Source of the DNA: Anaerolineae bacterium
GTDB taxonomy: Bacteria > Chloroflexota > Anaerolineae > JACIWR01
DNA length: 33,031 nucleotides
Direction of reading: 5' to 3'
Assembly: GCA_014360845.1 (NCBI GenBank)
Contig: JACIWR010000002.1
Span: 1-33,031, forward strand
The notes below the pieces were generated by a model. It was given only the letters and a program-made list of their open reading frames with translations, ran no database searches and was not told where the DNA came from. Below are positions 24,243 through 31,616 of this stretch, one piece after another (position 1 is the first letter of the stretch; each line of letters opens with the position of its first letter). The position numbers were made by a program, and so were the translations under genes.

Positions 24243-25397
24243 TCACTTGCCTTGCCTTATATCAGGGACTGGGGGACAGGTGCAGGGTAGCCGATGATGG
24301 CGCTTCAACGTCCGCACCAGATAAGCTACCGCCAACCCGACCACGAAGCCCACGGCCATGTTGGTCGCTACGGAAAGGGCCGCGGTGAACAAGGCCAGGT
24401 ATAGCTTCCATCCCCGCAGCTTCACCACTACTCTGGCCAGCTCGATGCCCACCAGCAGCATCATCCCGCCCACCAGGGGCATGGGGAAGGCGGCCAGCAG
24501 ATTGCCCACCGAGCGGCTCAGGAACAATCCCAGGAAGAGCTCGATAATCCCCTCCAGGATGCTGGTGCCGCCGGTGCGCGCTCCAAAGTAATACTGCCCG
24601 GCCAAACCCCCGGCCCCGTGGCACATGGGCATCCCGCCAAAGAAGGAACTGACCACGTTCATGATGCCCATGTTCAACATCAACTTGTGCTCGCTGACCG
24701 GCTTCTCCGGGAAGTAGTCGCGAATCAGAGCCGCGGTGGCGATGACGGCATTGGTGATGGACAGCGGAATCTGGGCGAAACCGGCCAGCAACATGGCCCG
24801 CCAGACATCTTCTAGCCGGGGCACCGTCAACGGCGGCAGGGTCAGAGTCAACTCCAGCGAACCCCGCAGCTCCCCACGCCAAGCGATGATGCCTATCCCC
24901 AGGGCCATGAGCACAATGGACGCCGGGGCGTAGCGGTTCTGGCGCAGGGTGAGCACGATGATGACGGCCAACACTCCCAGCAGCGGGGCTGGTCGCATCA
25001 TCTTGAGCCCCGTCCAGGCCAGCGTTACGCCCAGGGCCAACTGAATGCCCCGCACCAGAAAGGTCGGCGTGATGGCGATGATCTTGCGCAGCGCCCCGCT
25101 GAAGACCAGCAGAAACCAGGTCAGGCCCAGACCGAAGCCCGAGGCGTAGACCAGCGAGGCCGGCCACTGTTGGGTGATGGCGGCCACGGCGATCACCTTT
25201 TTGGGTTGCAGGGGCATGGGCAGGCGGTAGATGAGCCCGATGGCGATGTTGGTCAGGCCCATCATCACGAACAGTCCCGCCGGATTGAGTCCGTTGACCA
25301 CGATGAAGCCGATGGCCAGGGGGAACAAGGTGCCGAAATCCCCCATGGACCCGGCCAGCTCCCGCAGGTTGAACTCGAAATCTTTGTGCTTACTCAT
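24243..25397 (-). CDS. Putative sulfate/molybdate transporter (MOT1-like)
   Basis: FNLRELAGSMGDFGTLFPLAIGFIVVNGLNPAGLFVMMGLTNIAIGLIYRLPMPLQPKKVIAVAAI and MCHGAGGLAGQYYFGARTGGTSILEG are characteristic of MOT1-type transporters. Confidence 0.85.
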   Translation of the reverse strand: MSKHKDFEFNLRELAGSMGDFGTLFPLAIGFIVVNGLNPAGLFVMMGLTNIAIGLIYRLPMPLQPKKVIAVAAITQQWPASLVYASGFGLGLTWFLLVFSGALRKIIAITPTFLVRGIQLALGVTLAWTGLKMMRPAPLLGVLAVIIVLTLRQNRYAPASIVLMALGIGIIAWRGELRGSLELTLTLPPLTVPRLEDVWRAMLLAGFAQIPLSITNAVIATAALIRDYFPEKPVSEHKLMLNMGIMNVVSSFFGGMPMCHGAGGLAGQYYFGARTGGTSILEGIIELFLGLFLSRSVGNLLAAFPMPLVGGMMLLVGIELARVVVKLRGWKLYLALFTAALSVATNMAVGFVVGLAVAYLVRTLKRHHRLPCTCPPVPDIRQGK

Positions 25398-25692
25398 CTC
25401 CGCCTTGGTCAGGCTGCGGTTTCAGCGATGACTCGGCTACGATGGTGCGTGCTCTGCCGGCCATAAGCACTTCTGCCACGGCGATGGCCTCTCGCATTTC
25501 CATATCACTGGCTCCCAATCTGCGCGCACGGGCAGAATGGTTCTCAAATCAGGGGCCGCATCCCGTGGCCAGGGCCACACTGAGCCCGATCAATTGCTTC
25601 GTCTTGCGGTCCAGTGCGCCGTCGGCGAAGACGGTGCGATAAAAATCAACGAACTTCTGATTGATTTCGGGATTGACCTCCAGCAGCGTCAT
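25390..25692 (-). CDS. AhpD/carboxymuconolactone decarboxylase-like protein, candidate selenoprotein (in-frame TGA at codon 48, CxxU)
   Basis: Manual minus-strand translation: MTLLEVNPEINQKFVDFYRTVFADGALDRKTKQLIGLSVALATGCGP[TGA]FENHSARARRLGASDMEMREAIAVAEVLMAGRARTIVAESSLKPQPDQGGDE*. The TGA (25549-25551) sits at the second Cys of the family CxxC...H motif; homologous sequence continues in the same frame. Overlaps the next gene's start. Confidence 0.82.
25515..25540 (-). promoter_or_regulatory. Candidate bacterial SECIS hairpin immediately 3' of the in-frame TGA
   Basis: mRNA-sense CCA-U-UCUGC-[CCGUGCGC]-GCAGA-U-UGG: 5-bp upper stem, U-U mismatch, 3-bp lower stem, GU in the apical loop; loop G is 20 nt after UGA. 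Confidence 0.6.
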
Positions 25693-25787
25693 CGCTCCCC
25701 TCCTTTGGGCAATTTACATGGGCGGCGTGGCGTCCGGTTTGTGGGGCGAGATGGCAGGCAGGGCCGTCCGCCGCTGCATTTTTGCTC

Positions 25788-26072
25788 TCAGCAGGTTTCT
25801 TCCAGCAATGAGAGGTGGTCTCCGTCTTGTAGCGGGGCCTTTTCATCGAAATTACGCACGGCATATCGCCCACCCACGTTCAGCAGGTAAGGCCCCACGA
25901 TGTCGTGTTTGTCTGCGGAGATAACCTCTCCCACCAACGCCGGCAGTGCCCGGGCCAGGGCGGCAAGCACATCGCGCCAGGTGGCCTCCTCGGCCACGGT
26001 GATGGTCACCTCTTTCCGGTCGGCTATGATCCGCGCCGGTCCGGTCAGCTCGACGATCAGTTGTTTGCTCAT
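25788..26072 (-). CDS. ThiS/MoaD-like ubiquitin-fold protein ending in ...LLEETC rather than GG
   Basis: MSKQLIVELTGPARIIADRKEVTITVAEEATWRDVLAALARALPALVGEVI...YLLNVGGRYAVRNFDEKAPLQDGDHLSLLEETC; AGGAGG RBS. Confidence 0.78.
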   Translation of the reverse strand: MSKQLIVELTGPARIIADRKEVTITVAEEATWRDVLAALARALPALVGEVISADKHDIVGPYLLNVGGRYAVRNFDEKAPLQDGDHLSLLEETC

Positions 26073-26104
26073 TCGTAATCCTCCTCGGGTGACAGTCACC
26101 TGAC

Positions 26105-27043
26105 TTATGCGGCCAGCATCCCGCGGATGATGACATCCACAGCCGTCTCCTCGTCCAGGCCGCGCGACATCAGCGTCTCCAGTTCTTTCTTGTTCACCGT
26201 GCCAATGGCCGCCTCGTGAGTCACATAGGCCCGGTCATCCCGCACCTTCACGATGGGGACGGCATTGGCCACGGCCCGATCGCGCACCACCTCGATGCAG
26301 TCCACGTGACCGCGGGCGAAGGGAGCGTTGCCCTCGGTGGCACCAATCACCTCGCTGGTGGCTTCATCCCGCACAGCGATGCGCGATTTGGCCAGCCCGC
26401 GCGCGTGTTCCCCGTTGAGGCGAATGGTCTCCTTGACCGTGATGGCGTCGTTCCCGTAGCCGTAGGCTTTGGCCACGAGTTCGGCCACGCCGTGGGCGGC
26501 CACGTCCACCACATAGTCGAAATCCAGCTTCCCCACTCGTCCCGTGGTCAGAGCGAACTCGGAGCTGTAGTACCCGCCCTCGTCCACCTTGACCTGGGCT
26601 TTGGGCACCACCTCCACGCCGCCGGCCTCACCGTGGTAATGAGTCTCAGCGTATTTCATGGTGGCGTTCTTGCCCACGTGGATGCGGGCCTCCATCAGGT
26701 GTCGCACGTTGACGGCGTTGGGGAAGGTGCAATGGGCGATGAACTCGGCCCGCGCCCCGTCCCCAATCTCAAACTCGGGCAAAATCTCCTGCACGCCCTC
26801 GGCGGGGATCACCCCAAAGCACAGGTGGGCCGGGATGTCCAGTTGTGCTCCGGGCTCAACGATGACCTTGACCCGCACGCCGTGCTCGATCTCCTCCGGC
26901 TCGATACGCACCCCTGGTACCTGGTTAGCTCCCAACACGCGGTTGCCGCTGATGACCAGGCTGGCCACTTTGGGCGAGCGCAGAAAGTTGGGATCACCTC
27001 CCGATCGCTCGTAGGCTTTCAGAATGGCTTCAAAGTCGCTCAT
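26105..27043 (-). CDS. SufB/SufD-family Fe-S cluster assembly scaffold
   Basis: YAETHYHGEAGGVEVVPKAQVKVDEGGYYSSEFALTTGRVGKLDFDYVVD, GATEGNAPFARGHVDCIEVVRD, VTHEAAIGTVNKKELETLMSRGLDEETAVDVIIRGML. Confidence 0.9.
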   Translation of the reverse strand: MSDFEAILKAYERSGGDPNFLRSPKVASLVISGNRVLGANQVPGVRIEPEEIEHGVRVKVIVEPGAQLDIPAHLCFGVIPAEGVQEILPEFEIGDGARAEFIAHCTFPNAVNVRHLMEARIHVGKNATMKYAETHYHGEAGGVEVVPKAQVKVDEGGYYSSEFALTTGRVGKLDFDYVVDVAAHGVAELVAKAYGYGNDAITVKETIRLNGEHARGLAKSRIAVRDEATSEVIGATEGNAPFARGHVDCIEVVRDRAVANAVPIVKVRDDRAYVTHEAAIGTVNKKELETLMSRGLDEETAVDVIIRGMLAA

Positions 27044-27785
27044 AGCCCCCTCCTGGTGCTTCTACGGGTCCGGCTACCTCGCAGGGGAGACAGCGGCGGG
27101 CGTAATGTTCGCGCACTGTTTGCGGCTCGCCCACGCGCACGATCTCCCCTTCGCACATCAGCGCGGCCACGTCGGCTACCGGCACCATCTCGTCACGATG
27201 GGTGATGAGCAGCACCGTTGTGCCTTCCGCGGCCATGCGCCGGATGAGGCGCGCGATGTCGTCCAGCGAGAGCACGTCAATCCCCGAATCCGGTTCGTCC
27301 AGAATGGCCAGCCGGGGACGCATGGCGTAGACGGCGGCCAGCTCGATACGCTTCCGTTCGCCGCCGGAAAGAGCATCGTTGACCGTGCGCTCCAGGTAGA
27401 CCTGAGGCGAGAGAGCGACAGCGGCTAATGCTTCCTCCACGCGCGCTGGTGATGGCTCTTTCATCCCCAGGGTTAGATAATCCTTTACTTTCAAACCCTC
27501 GAAGTGGGCCGGATTCTGCCAGGCCAGGGTCAGGCCCAGCCGCGCCCGCTCGGTGATGGACATGGTGGTGATGTCCTGTCCGGCGAAGAGAATTCGGCCT
27601 CGGTCGGGGGTGTATTCGGCGCAGCCCATCAAAGTATAGGCCAGGGTAGACTTGCCCGAACCGTTGCGGCCCAGCAATCCGTACACCTGGCCGGGGGCGA
27701 TGGTCATGTTCACTCCACGCAAAATCTTCTGGCCGTTGCGTTCCAAGTGCAAATCCTCGATTTTCAAAAGGAATTCGTCATCCAT
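27030..27785 (-). CDS. sufC: SufC-like Fe-S assembly ATPase
   Basis: LKIEDLHLERNGQKILRGVNMTIAPGQVYGLLGRNGSGKSTLAYTLMGC, NDALSGGERKRIELAAVYAMRPRLAILDEPDSGIDVLSL; overlaps the SufB-like gene. Confidence 0.92.
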   Translation of the reverse strand: MDDEFLLKIEDLHLERNGQKILRGVNMTIAPGQVYGLLGRNGSGKSTLAYTLMGCAEYTPDRGRILFAGQDITTMSITERARLGLTLAWQNPAHFEGLKVKDYLTLGMKEPSPARVEEALAAVALSPQVYLERTVNDALSGGERKRIELAAVYAMRPRLAILDEPDSGIDVLSLDDIARLIRRMAAEGTTVLLITHRDEMVPVADVAALMCEGEIVRVGEPQTVREHYARRCLPCEVAGPVEAPGGGYERL

Positions 27786-27846
27786 ACCCGATACCTGCCT
27801 CCATGTTTTCTCCGGGTGGTCTGATTGGGTAGCAAGGCTGAGCTAC

Positions 27847-28218
27847 TCACTCACAGGGTTCCTGGCCTGTCTGACAGCGGGGACAGGTGCAGCCCGGCAA
27901 AGGGACTGTCAGGGCCAGGCCCGACTGCACTTCTATGCCCTGGGCGCGCAGGATGTCCTTCCCCAGCCGCAAGAAGTCGCCTACCCGCTCGTCGCTCAGG
28001 CGGTAATGGACCAGCAGCCCGTCCTTGCGGTCGGTGACCAGACCCGCCTTGCGCAGGGTGGTCAATTGCTGTGATATGTAGGGCTGACGTTTGTTCAGGG
28101 CGGCGACCAGGTGACAGACGCAGGCCTCTCCTTCACGAGCCAGCAGTTCGAGGATGCGCAGCCTGGTGGGATGAGCCAGAGCCTGGAATACTTTGGCCTG
28201 TTGTTGATATGTGTTCAT
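27847..28218 (-). CDS. ArsR-family regulator with Cys-rich C-terminal tail
   Basis: MNTYQQQAKVFQALAHPTRLRILELLAREGEACVCHLVAALNKRQPYISQQLTTLRKAGLV...PGCTCPRCQTGQEPCE. Confidence 0.93.
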   Translation of the reverse strand: MNTYQQQAKVFQALAHPTRLRILELLAREGEACVCHLVAALNKRQPYISQQLTTLRKAGLVTDRKDGLLVHYRLSDERVGDFLRLGKDILRAQGIEVQSGLALTVPLPGCTCPRCQTGQEPCE

Positions 28219-28237
28219 GCTGCTCCTATTTACTAGT

Positions 28238-28261
28238 CTATATTCGATTGATTGAATATAG
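28238..28261. promoter_or_regulatory. Candidate ArsR-type operator CTATATTC-GATTGATT-GAATATAG
   Basis: Perfect 8-bp inverted repeat 20 bp upstream of the ArsR start, with an ATATTC/GAATAT core. Confidence 0.75.
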
Positions 28262-28355
28262 TATACACCCTTTTGCAAATCTGTCAAATCGGCACGGGGG
28301 CCTCTCGCGGTTTGGGGCGGATGAAGTTGAGGTTTGCTGGGGGGTGTGGTACAAT

Positions 28356-28390
28356 GTGAGGCGTGAAACGTGAGGCGTGGAACGTGAAAG
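28356..28390. repeat. Short direct repeat GTGAGGCGTG(A/G)AAC x2 plus partial
   Basis: 28356-28369, 28370-28383 and GTGAAAG 28384-28390. Confidence 0.6.
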
Positions 28391-28449
28391 GCAACACGTG
28401 CTCGGCGAAACTGAACTGTGCGCAGCACATAGATTGAGGAGCAACCCTG

Positions 28450-29604
28450 ATGGCATTGACTGGAATTCGCGTGCTGGACCTCTCACGGCTATTGCCAGGA
28501 CCCTTCTGTTCGATGATTCTGGCCGATTTCGGGGCCGAGGTGATCAAGATCGAGGAGCCGGTGCGGGGTGATTACATGCGCAGCATCCCGCCCCTGGCGC
28601 GGCAGGAGGGAGCGGTGTTCCTGGCCGTGAATCGCAACAAAAAGAGTCTGACGCTGAACCTGAAGACAGAGGCCGGGCGGCGCATTTTTATGCAATTGGC
28701 CCGGACGGCGGATGTTCTGCTGGAAGGCTTTCGGCCCGGAGTGATGGCCCGCCTGGGGCTGGATTATGCGGCGCTGCGGGAGGTCAATCCCCGCCTGGTG
28801 TACTGTTCGCTGAGCGGCTACGGGCAGGCCGGCCCTTACCGCCAGCGAGCCGGGCACGATCTCAATTACATCGCCCTGGGCGGGGTGCTGAGTCTGCTGG
28901 GTGGGGAGGATTGCCCGCCGACCGTCCCCGGCGTGCAGCTCGCCGACCTGTGCGGCGGATTGTGGGCGGCGCTGGCCATTACCCTGGCCCTGTTGGCCCG
29001 CGAGCGGACCGGCGTGGGGCAGTATCTGGACGTGGCTATGCTGGACAGTGTGGTGTCTTTGTTGACCGTGCCCGCTGCTGTGCATTTCCTCGGCGGAAAT
29101 GTTGACGGCGGACCTCGTCCTGCTCCCGCGACGGGGCAGGCCAATTACAACGTGTACCGTACCCGCGATGGACGTTACATGACCCTGGGAGCGCTGGAAG
29201 TCAAGTTCTGGCGCGCCTTCTGCCAGGCGGTGGGGCGCGAGGATTGGATTGAGCGTCAAGACGATGACCGGCTGGTGGGTGAGGTGCAGGCCCTCTTTGC
29301 TACGCGGACGCTGGCCGAGTGGGAAGAGCTCTTCACCGGGCAGGATGTGTGTTGCGAGCCGGTGCACACCCTGGAAGAAGTCTTCGCCGATCCGCAGGTG
29401 CAGGCGCGGGGGATGCTGGTGGAGGTGGAGCATCCGCTGGAGGGAGGGCTGAAGCAACTGGGTATGCCCATCAAGCTCTCGGGCACGCCGGGCACGGTAC
29501 GCACTCCGCCGCCACGCCTGGGCGAGCACACGGAGGAGCTGTTACGCGCTCTGGGGTACAATGCGGAGGCGATTGCAGACCTGCGGGAGCAGGGCGTGGT
29601 ATAG
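28450..29604 (+). CDS. CaiB/BaiF family (type III) CoA-transferase
   Basis: MALTGIRVLDLSRLLPGPFCSMILADFGAEVIKIEEPVRGDYMR, NRNKKSLTLNLKTEAGRRIF, LVYCSLSGYGQAGPYRQRAGHDLNYIALGG. Confidence 0.95.
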   Translation: MALTGIRVLDLSRLLPGPFCSMILADFGAEVIKIEEPVRGDYMRSIPPLARQEGAVFLAVNRNKKSLTLNLKTEAGRRIFMQLARTADVLLEGFRPGVMARLGLDYAALREVNPRLVYCSLSGYGQAGPYRQRAGHDLNYIALGGVLSLLGGEDCPPTVPGVQLADLCGGLWAALAITLALLARERTGVGQYLDVAMLDSVVSLLTVPAAVHFLGGNVDGGPRPAPATGQANYNVYRTRDGRYMTLGALEVKFWRAFCQAVGREDWIERQDDDRLVGEVQALFATRTLAEWEELFTGQDVCCEPVHTLEEVFADPQVQARGMLVEVEHPLEGGLKQLGMPIKLSGTPGTVRTPPPRLGEHTEELLRALGYNAEAIADLREQGVV

Positions 29605-29694
29605 CGTTGTAAGGCGGGTTGGGAGACGCACCGCCGTGAAACAGGTGGTGCTGGTTGTGGACGGAAGAGAGACCCACCCGCCCCGCCGCTTTCA

Positions 29695-30873
29695 CTACAA
29701 AGAGGCGCGGATGGCGTCGCCCAGGGCGGCGATGCCCTGGCTGATGTCGTCGGGCGGGAGGTAGCTAAAGGCCAGGCGCAGGTTGCGCTCGCCGCCCCTT
29801 TCGGCGAAGAAGATGTCACCGGGCAGGCAAGTGACGCCGCGCTGCTCGGCGGCGGCGATCACCTGGCGGGCCAGGAGGGGCGCGGGCAGGGTTAGCCAGA
29901 TGAAGAACCCGCCCCGCGGATGGGTCCAGGTGACGCCCGGCGGCATGGAATGGGCCAGGGCGGTCAGGGCTGCGTCGCGGCGGGCGCGGTAAATCTCCCG
30001 CAGGCGGGCGATATGGGGCTCCAGCAGGCCGCGTTCACAGAAGTTGGCCACTACATGGGAGGCGAAGGGATTGGCCCCGCCGCCCATGCTCCGCAGCCCA
30101 CAGTGAGCCAGGCGCTCGATGACTTGCGGGGCGGCAGTGACCCAACCCAGGCGCAGGCCCGGGGCCAGGATTTTGGAGAAGCTACCCACACGGATCACGG
30201 TCTCGCGGGACTCGTCCAGGGCGAAGAGGGAAGGGGGCACATCGCCCTCGTAGCACAGGTCACGGTACACGTCATCCTCGATGATGCGCAGTTCGTGGGC
30301 GCGGGCCAGGTCAATGAGCTGTTTCCGGCGCTCTACGCTGAGGGTGACCCCGGTCGGGTTCTGGAAGTTGGCGATGGTATAGAGGAACAGTGGTCGCTCG
30401 CCTGCGCGGCGCAGTTCTTCCAGACGCTGGGCCGCGCTTTCAACGATCAGCCCCTCCTCGTCCACCGGCACCTGGAACAGGCGCAGGTGATGGTCGCGGA
30501 AGATGTGCAGGGTATCGGTGTAAGTCGGGGCCTCGACCAGGACGGCGTCGCCGGGGTGGGTGAACAGGCGGGCGATGGCATCCAGGGCGCCGGCGCATCC
30601 GGCGGTGATGGTCAGGTGCTGGCGGCCCAAGGAGAGGCCCTCATCGCGTTCGATTTTGGCCCTCAGGTAGTCAATCAGGGGGCCGTAGCCCTGTTCGGGG
30701 CCGTATTGCAGGGCCAGGGAGCCTTCTTCGCGTAGTGAGTATTGGCAGGCGGCGAGCAGCTCGGCGATGGGGAAGGATTCGGGGGCCAGGTGTCCGTAGA
30801 TGAAGGAGCGCATCCCCGGCCCGCCGCCGGCCTGTACATCGCGCAGGGGGTCGAAGTCAGACTGAGTGTGCAT
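29695..30873 (-). CDS. PLP-dependent aminotransferase (class I/II, 2-aminoadipate aminotransferase/MocR-like)
   Basis: LTITAGCAGALDAIARLFTHPGDAVLVEAPTYTDTL, YTIANFQNPTGVTLSVERRKQLIDLA, IIEDDVYRDLCYEG, VIRVGSFSKILAPGLRLGWV. Confidence 0.93.
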   Translation of the reverse strand: MHTQSDFDPLRDVQAGGGPGMRSFIYGHLAPESFPIAELLAACQYSLREEGSLALQYGPEQGYGPLIDYLRAKIERDEGLSLGRQHLTITAGCAGALDAIARLFTHPGDAVLVEAPTYTDTLHIFRDHHLRLFQVPVDEEGLIVESAAQRLEELRRAGERPLFLYTIANFQNPTGVTLSVERRKQLIDLARAHELRIIEDDVYRDLCYEGDVPPSLFALDESRETVIRVGSFSKILAPGLRLGWVTAAPQVIERLAHCGLRSMGGGANPFASHVVANFCERGLLEPHIARLREIYRARRDAALTALAHSMPPGVTWTHPRGGFFIWLTLPAPLLARQVIAAAEQRGVTCLPGDIFFAERGGERNLRLAFSYLPPDDISQGIAALGDAIRASL

Positions 30874-30898
30874 GGGCGTTTTGCCTTGCTTGGGAAGA

Positions 30899-31240
30899 TC
30901 AGAGATCGGAGATCGTACTTATCACCTGTGCCAACTGCTGGATAATGTCTGATACACTGAGGGGATCTATAGCCACGTGATGGTCAGGATCTTCTGCCGG
31001 ATGCAGATGCCATCCCCTGATATTATCACAGTCTATACCCCATATTCGATTTTGCCCCTGTATAAGGGCGAAAGCCATTGTCTCTGTCTCTTCGTTGTAG
31101 TAGAAAGACAGAAACATCTTGCTATGCAGATAGGCCCGGCCGCTGACAGTGGGCCCCTCGGTGCTCAGGCCTACCTGCTTCACTTCTTCAAGATTCGCCA
31201 GCGCGTTCAGCAGTTCCTCAACAAAGGCCCTGATATCCAT
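30899..31240 (-). CDS. Small protein, possible TumE/DUF6516-like toxin of a TA-like pair
   Basis: AYLHSKMFLSFYYNEETETMAFALIQGQNRIWGIDCDNIRGWHLHPAEDPDHHVAIDPLSVSDIIQQLAQVIS; overlaps the upstream small gene. Confidence 0.6.
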   Translation of the reverse strand: MDIRAFVEELLNALANLEEVKQVGLSTEGPTVSGRAYLHSKMFLSFYYNEETETMAFALIQGQNRIWGIDCDNIRGWHLHPAEDPDHHVAIDPLSVSDIIQQLAQVISTISDL

Positions 31241-31535
31241 ACGACCTCAGCGTCTCGTAATGTCGAAGGAGGGTCACTGCTTTTTCCCAGGCCCAGGAAT
31301 CTTGTTCCACCTCCCATGAATAAGGATCAGTTTGTAGGGTACCTTCCTGGCACCGCCGGGAGAATTCTTCAAAGGACATCCCCCATTTTTGCTCGAATTG
31401 GGCGATTTGTTCTCGCAGGGCCTTGCTCTTCAATTCTACGTATTCTGATAGCACTTTCCAGAGAGCTGTTTCCAGGTCTGGTGTTTGCGTGGCTTTGGTC
31501 AAGAATTCCCCTAATCGTGGTGATACGGTAACCAT
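31218..31535 (-). CDS. Small hypothetical protein, possible antitoxin partner
   Basis: MVTVSPRLGEFLTKATQTPDLETALWKVLSEYVELKSKALREQIAQFEQKWGMSFEEFSRRCQEGTLQTDPYSWEVEQDSWAWEKAVTLLRHYETLRS; GGGGAGGA RBS. Confidence 0.6.
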   Translation of the reverse strand: MVTVSPRLGEFLTKATQTPDLETALWKVLSEYVELKSKALREQIAQFEQKWGMSFEEFSRRCQEGTLQTDPYSWEVEQDSWAWEKAVTLLRHYETLRSYGYQGLC

Positions 31536-31616
31536 GCCGTCCTCCCCGTTTTCCCGAGCTTTTTCGCGTAGGTGCTGGCGCATTTTGTCAGTCAGAGGGC
31601 ATTTACCTTTAACCCA

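Noticed and set aside
25690-25790. Possible second UGA readthrough: the MoaD-like TGA is followed by 32 open codons ending in an ATGA overlap with the AhpD start
   Set aside because: The extension (EQKCSGGRPCLPSRPTNRTPRRPCKLPKGGER) looks like translated RBS/intergenic sequence, no family supports it, and an open stretch this short is expected in GC-rich DNA.
25646-25873. ORF-track call of 75 aa overlapping the AhpD/MoaD gap
   Set aside because: Different frame from the homologous sequences, composition not protein-like, and it overlaps both real genes.
28356-28390. GTGAGGCGTGAAAC repeats considered as regulatory sites for the CoA-transferase
   Set aside because: Short, imperfect, head-to-tail repeats with no promoter context that I can support.
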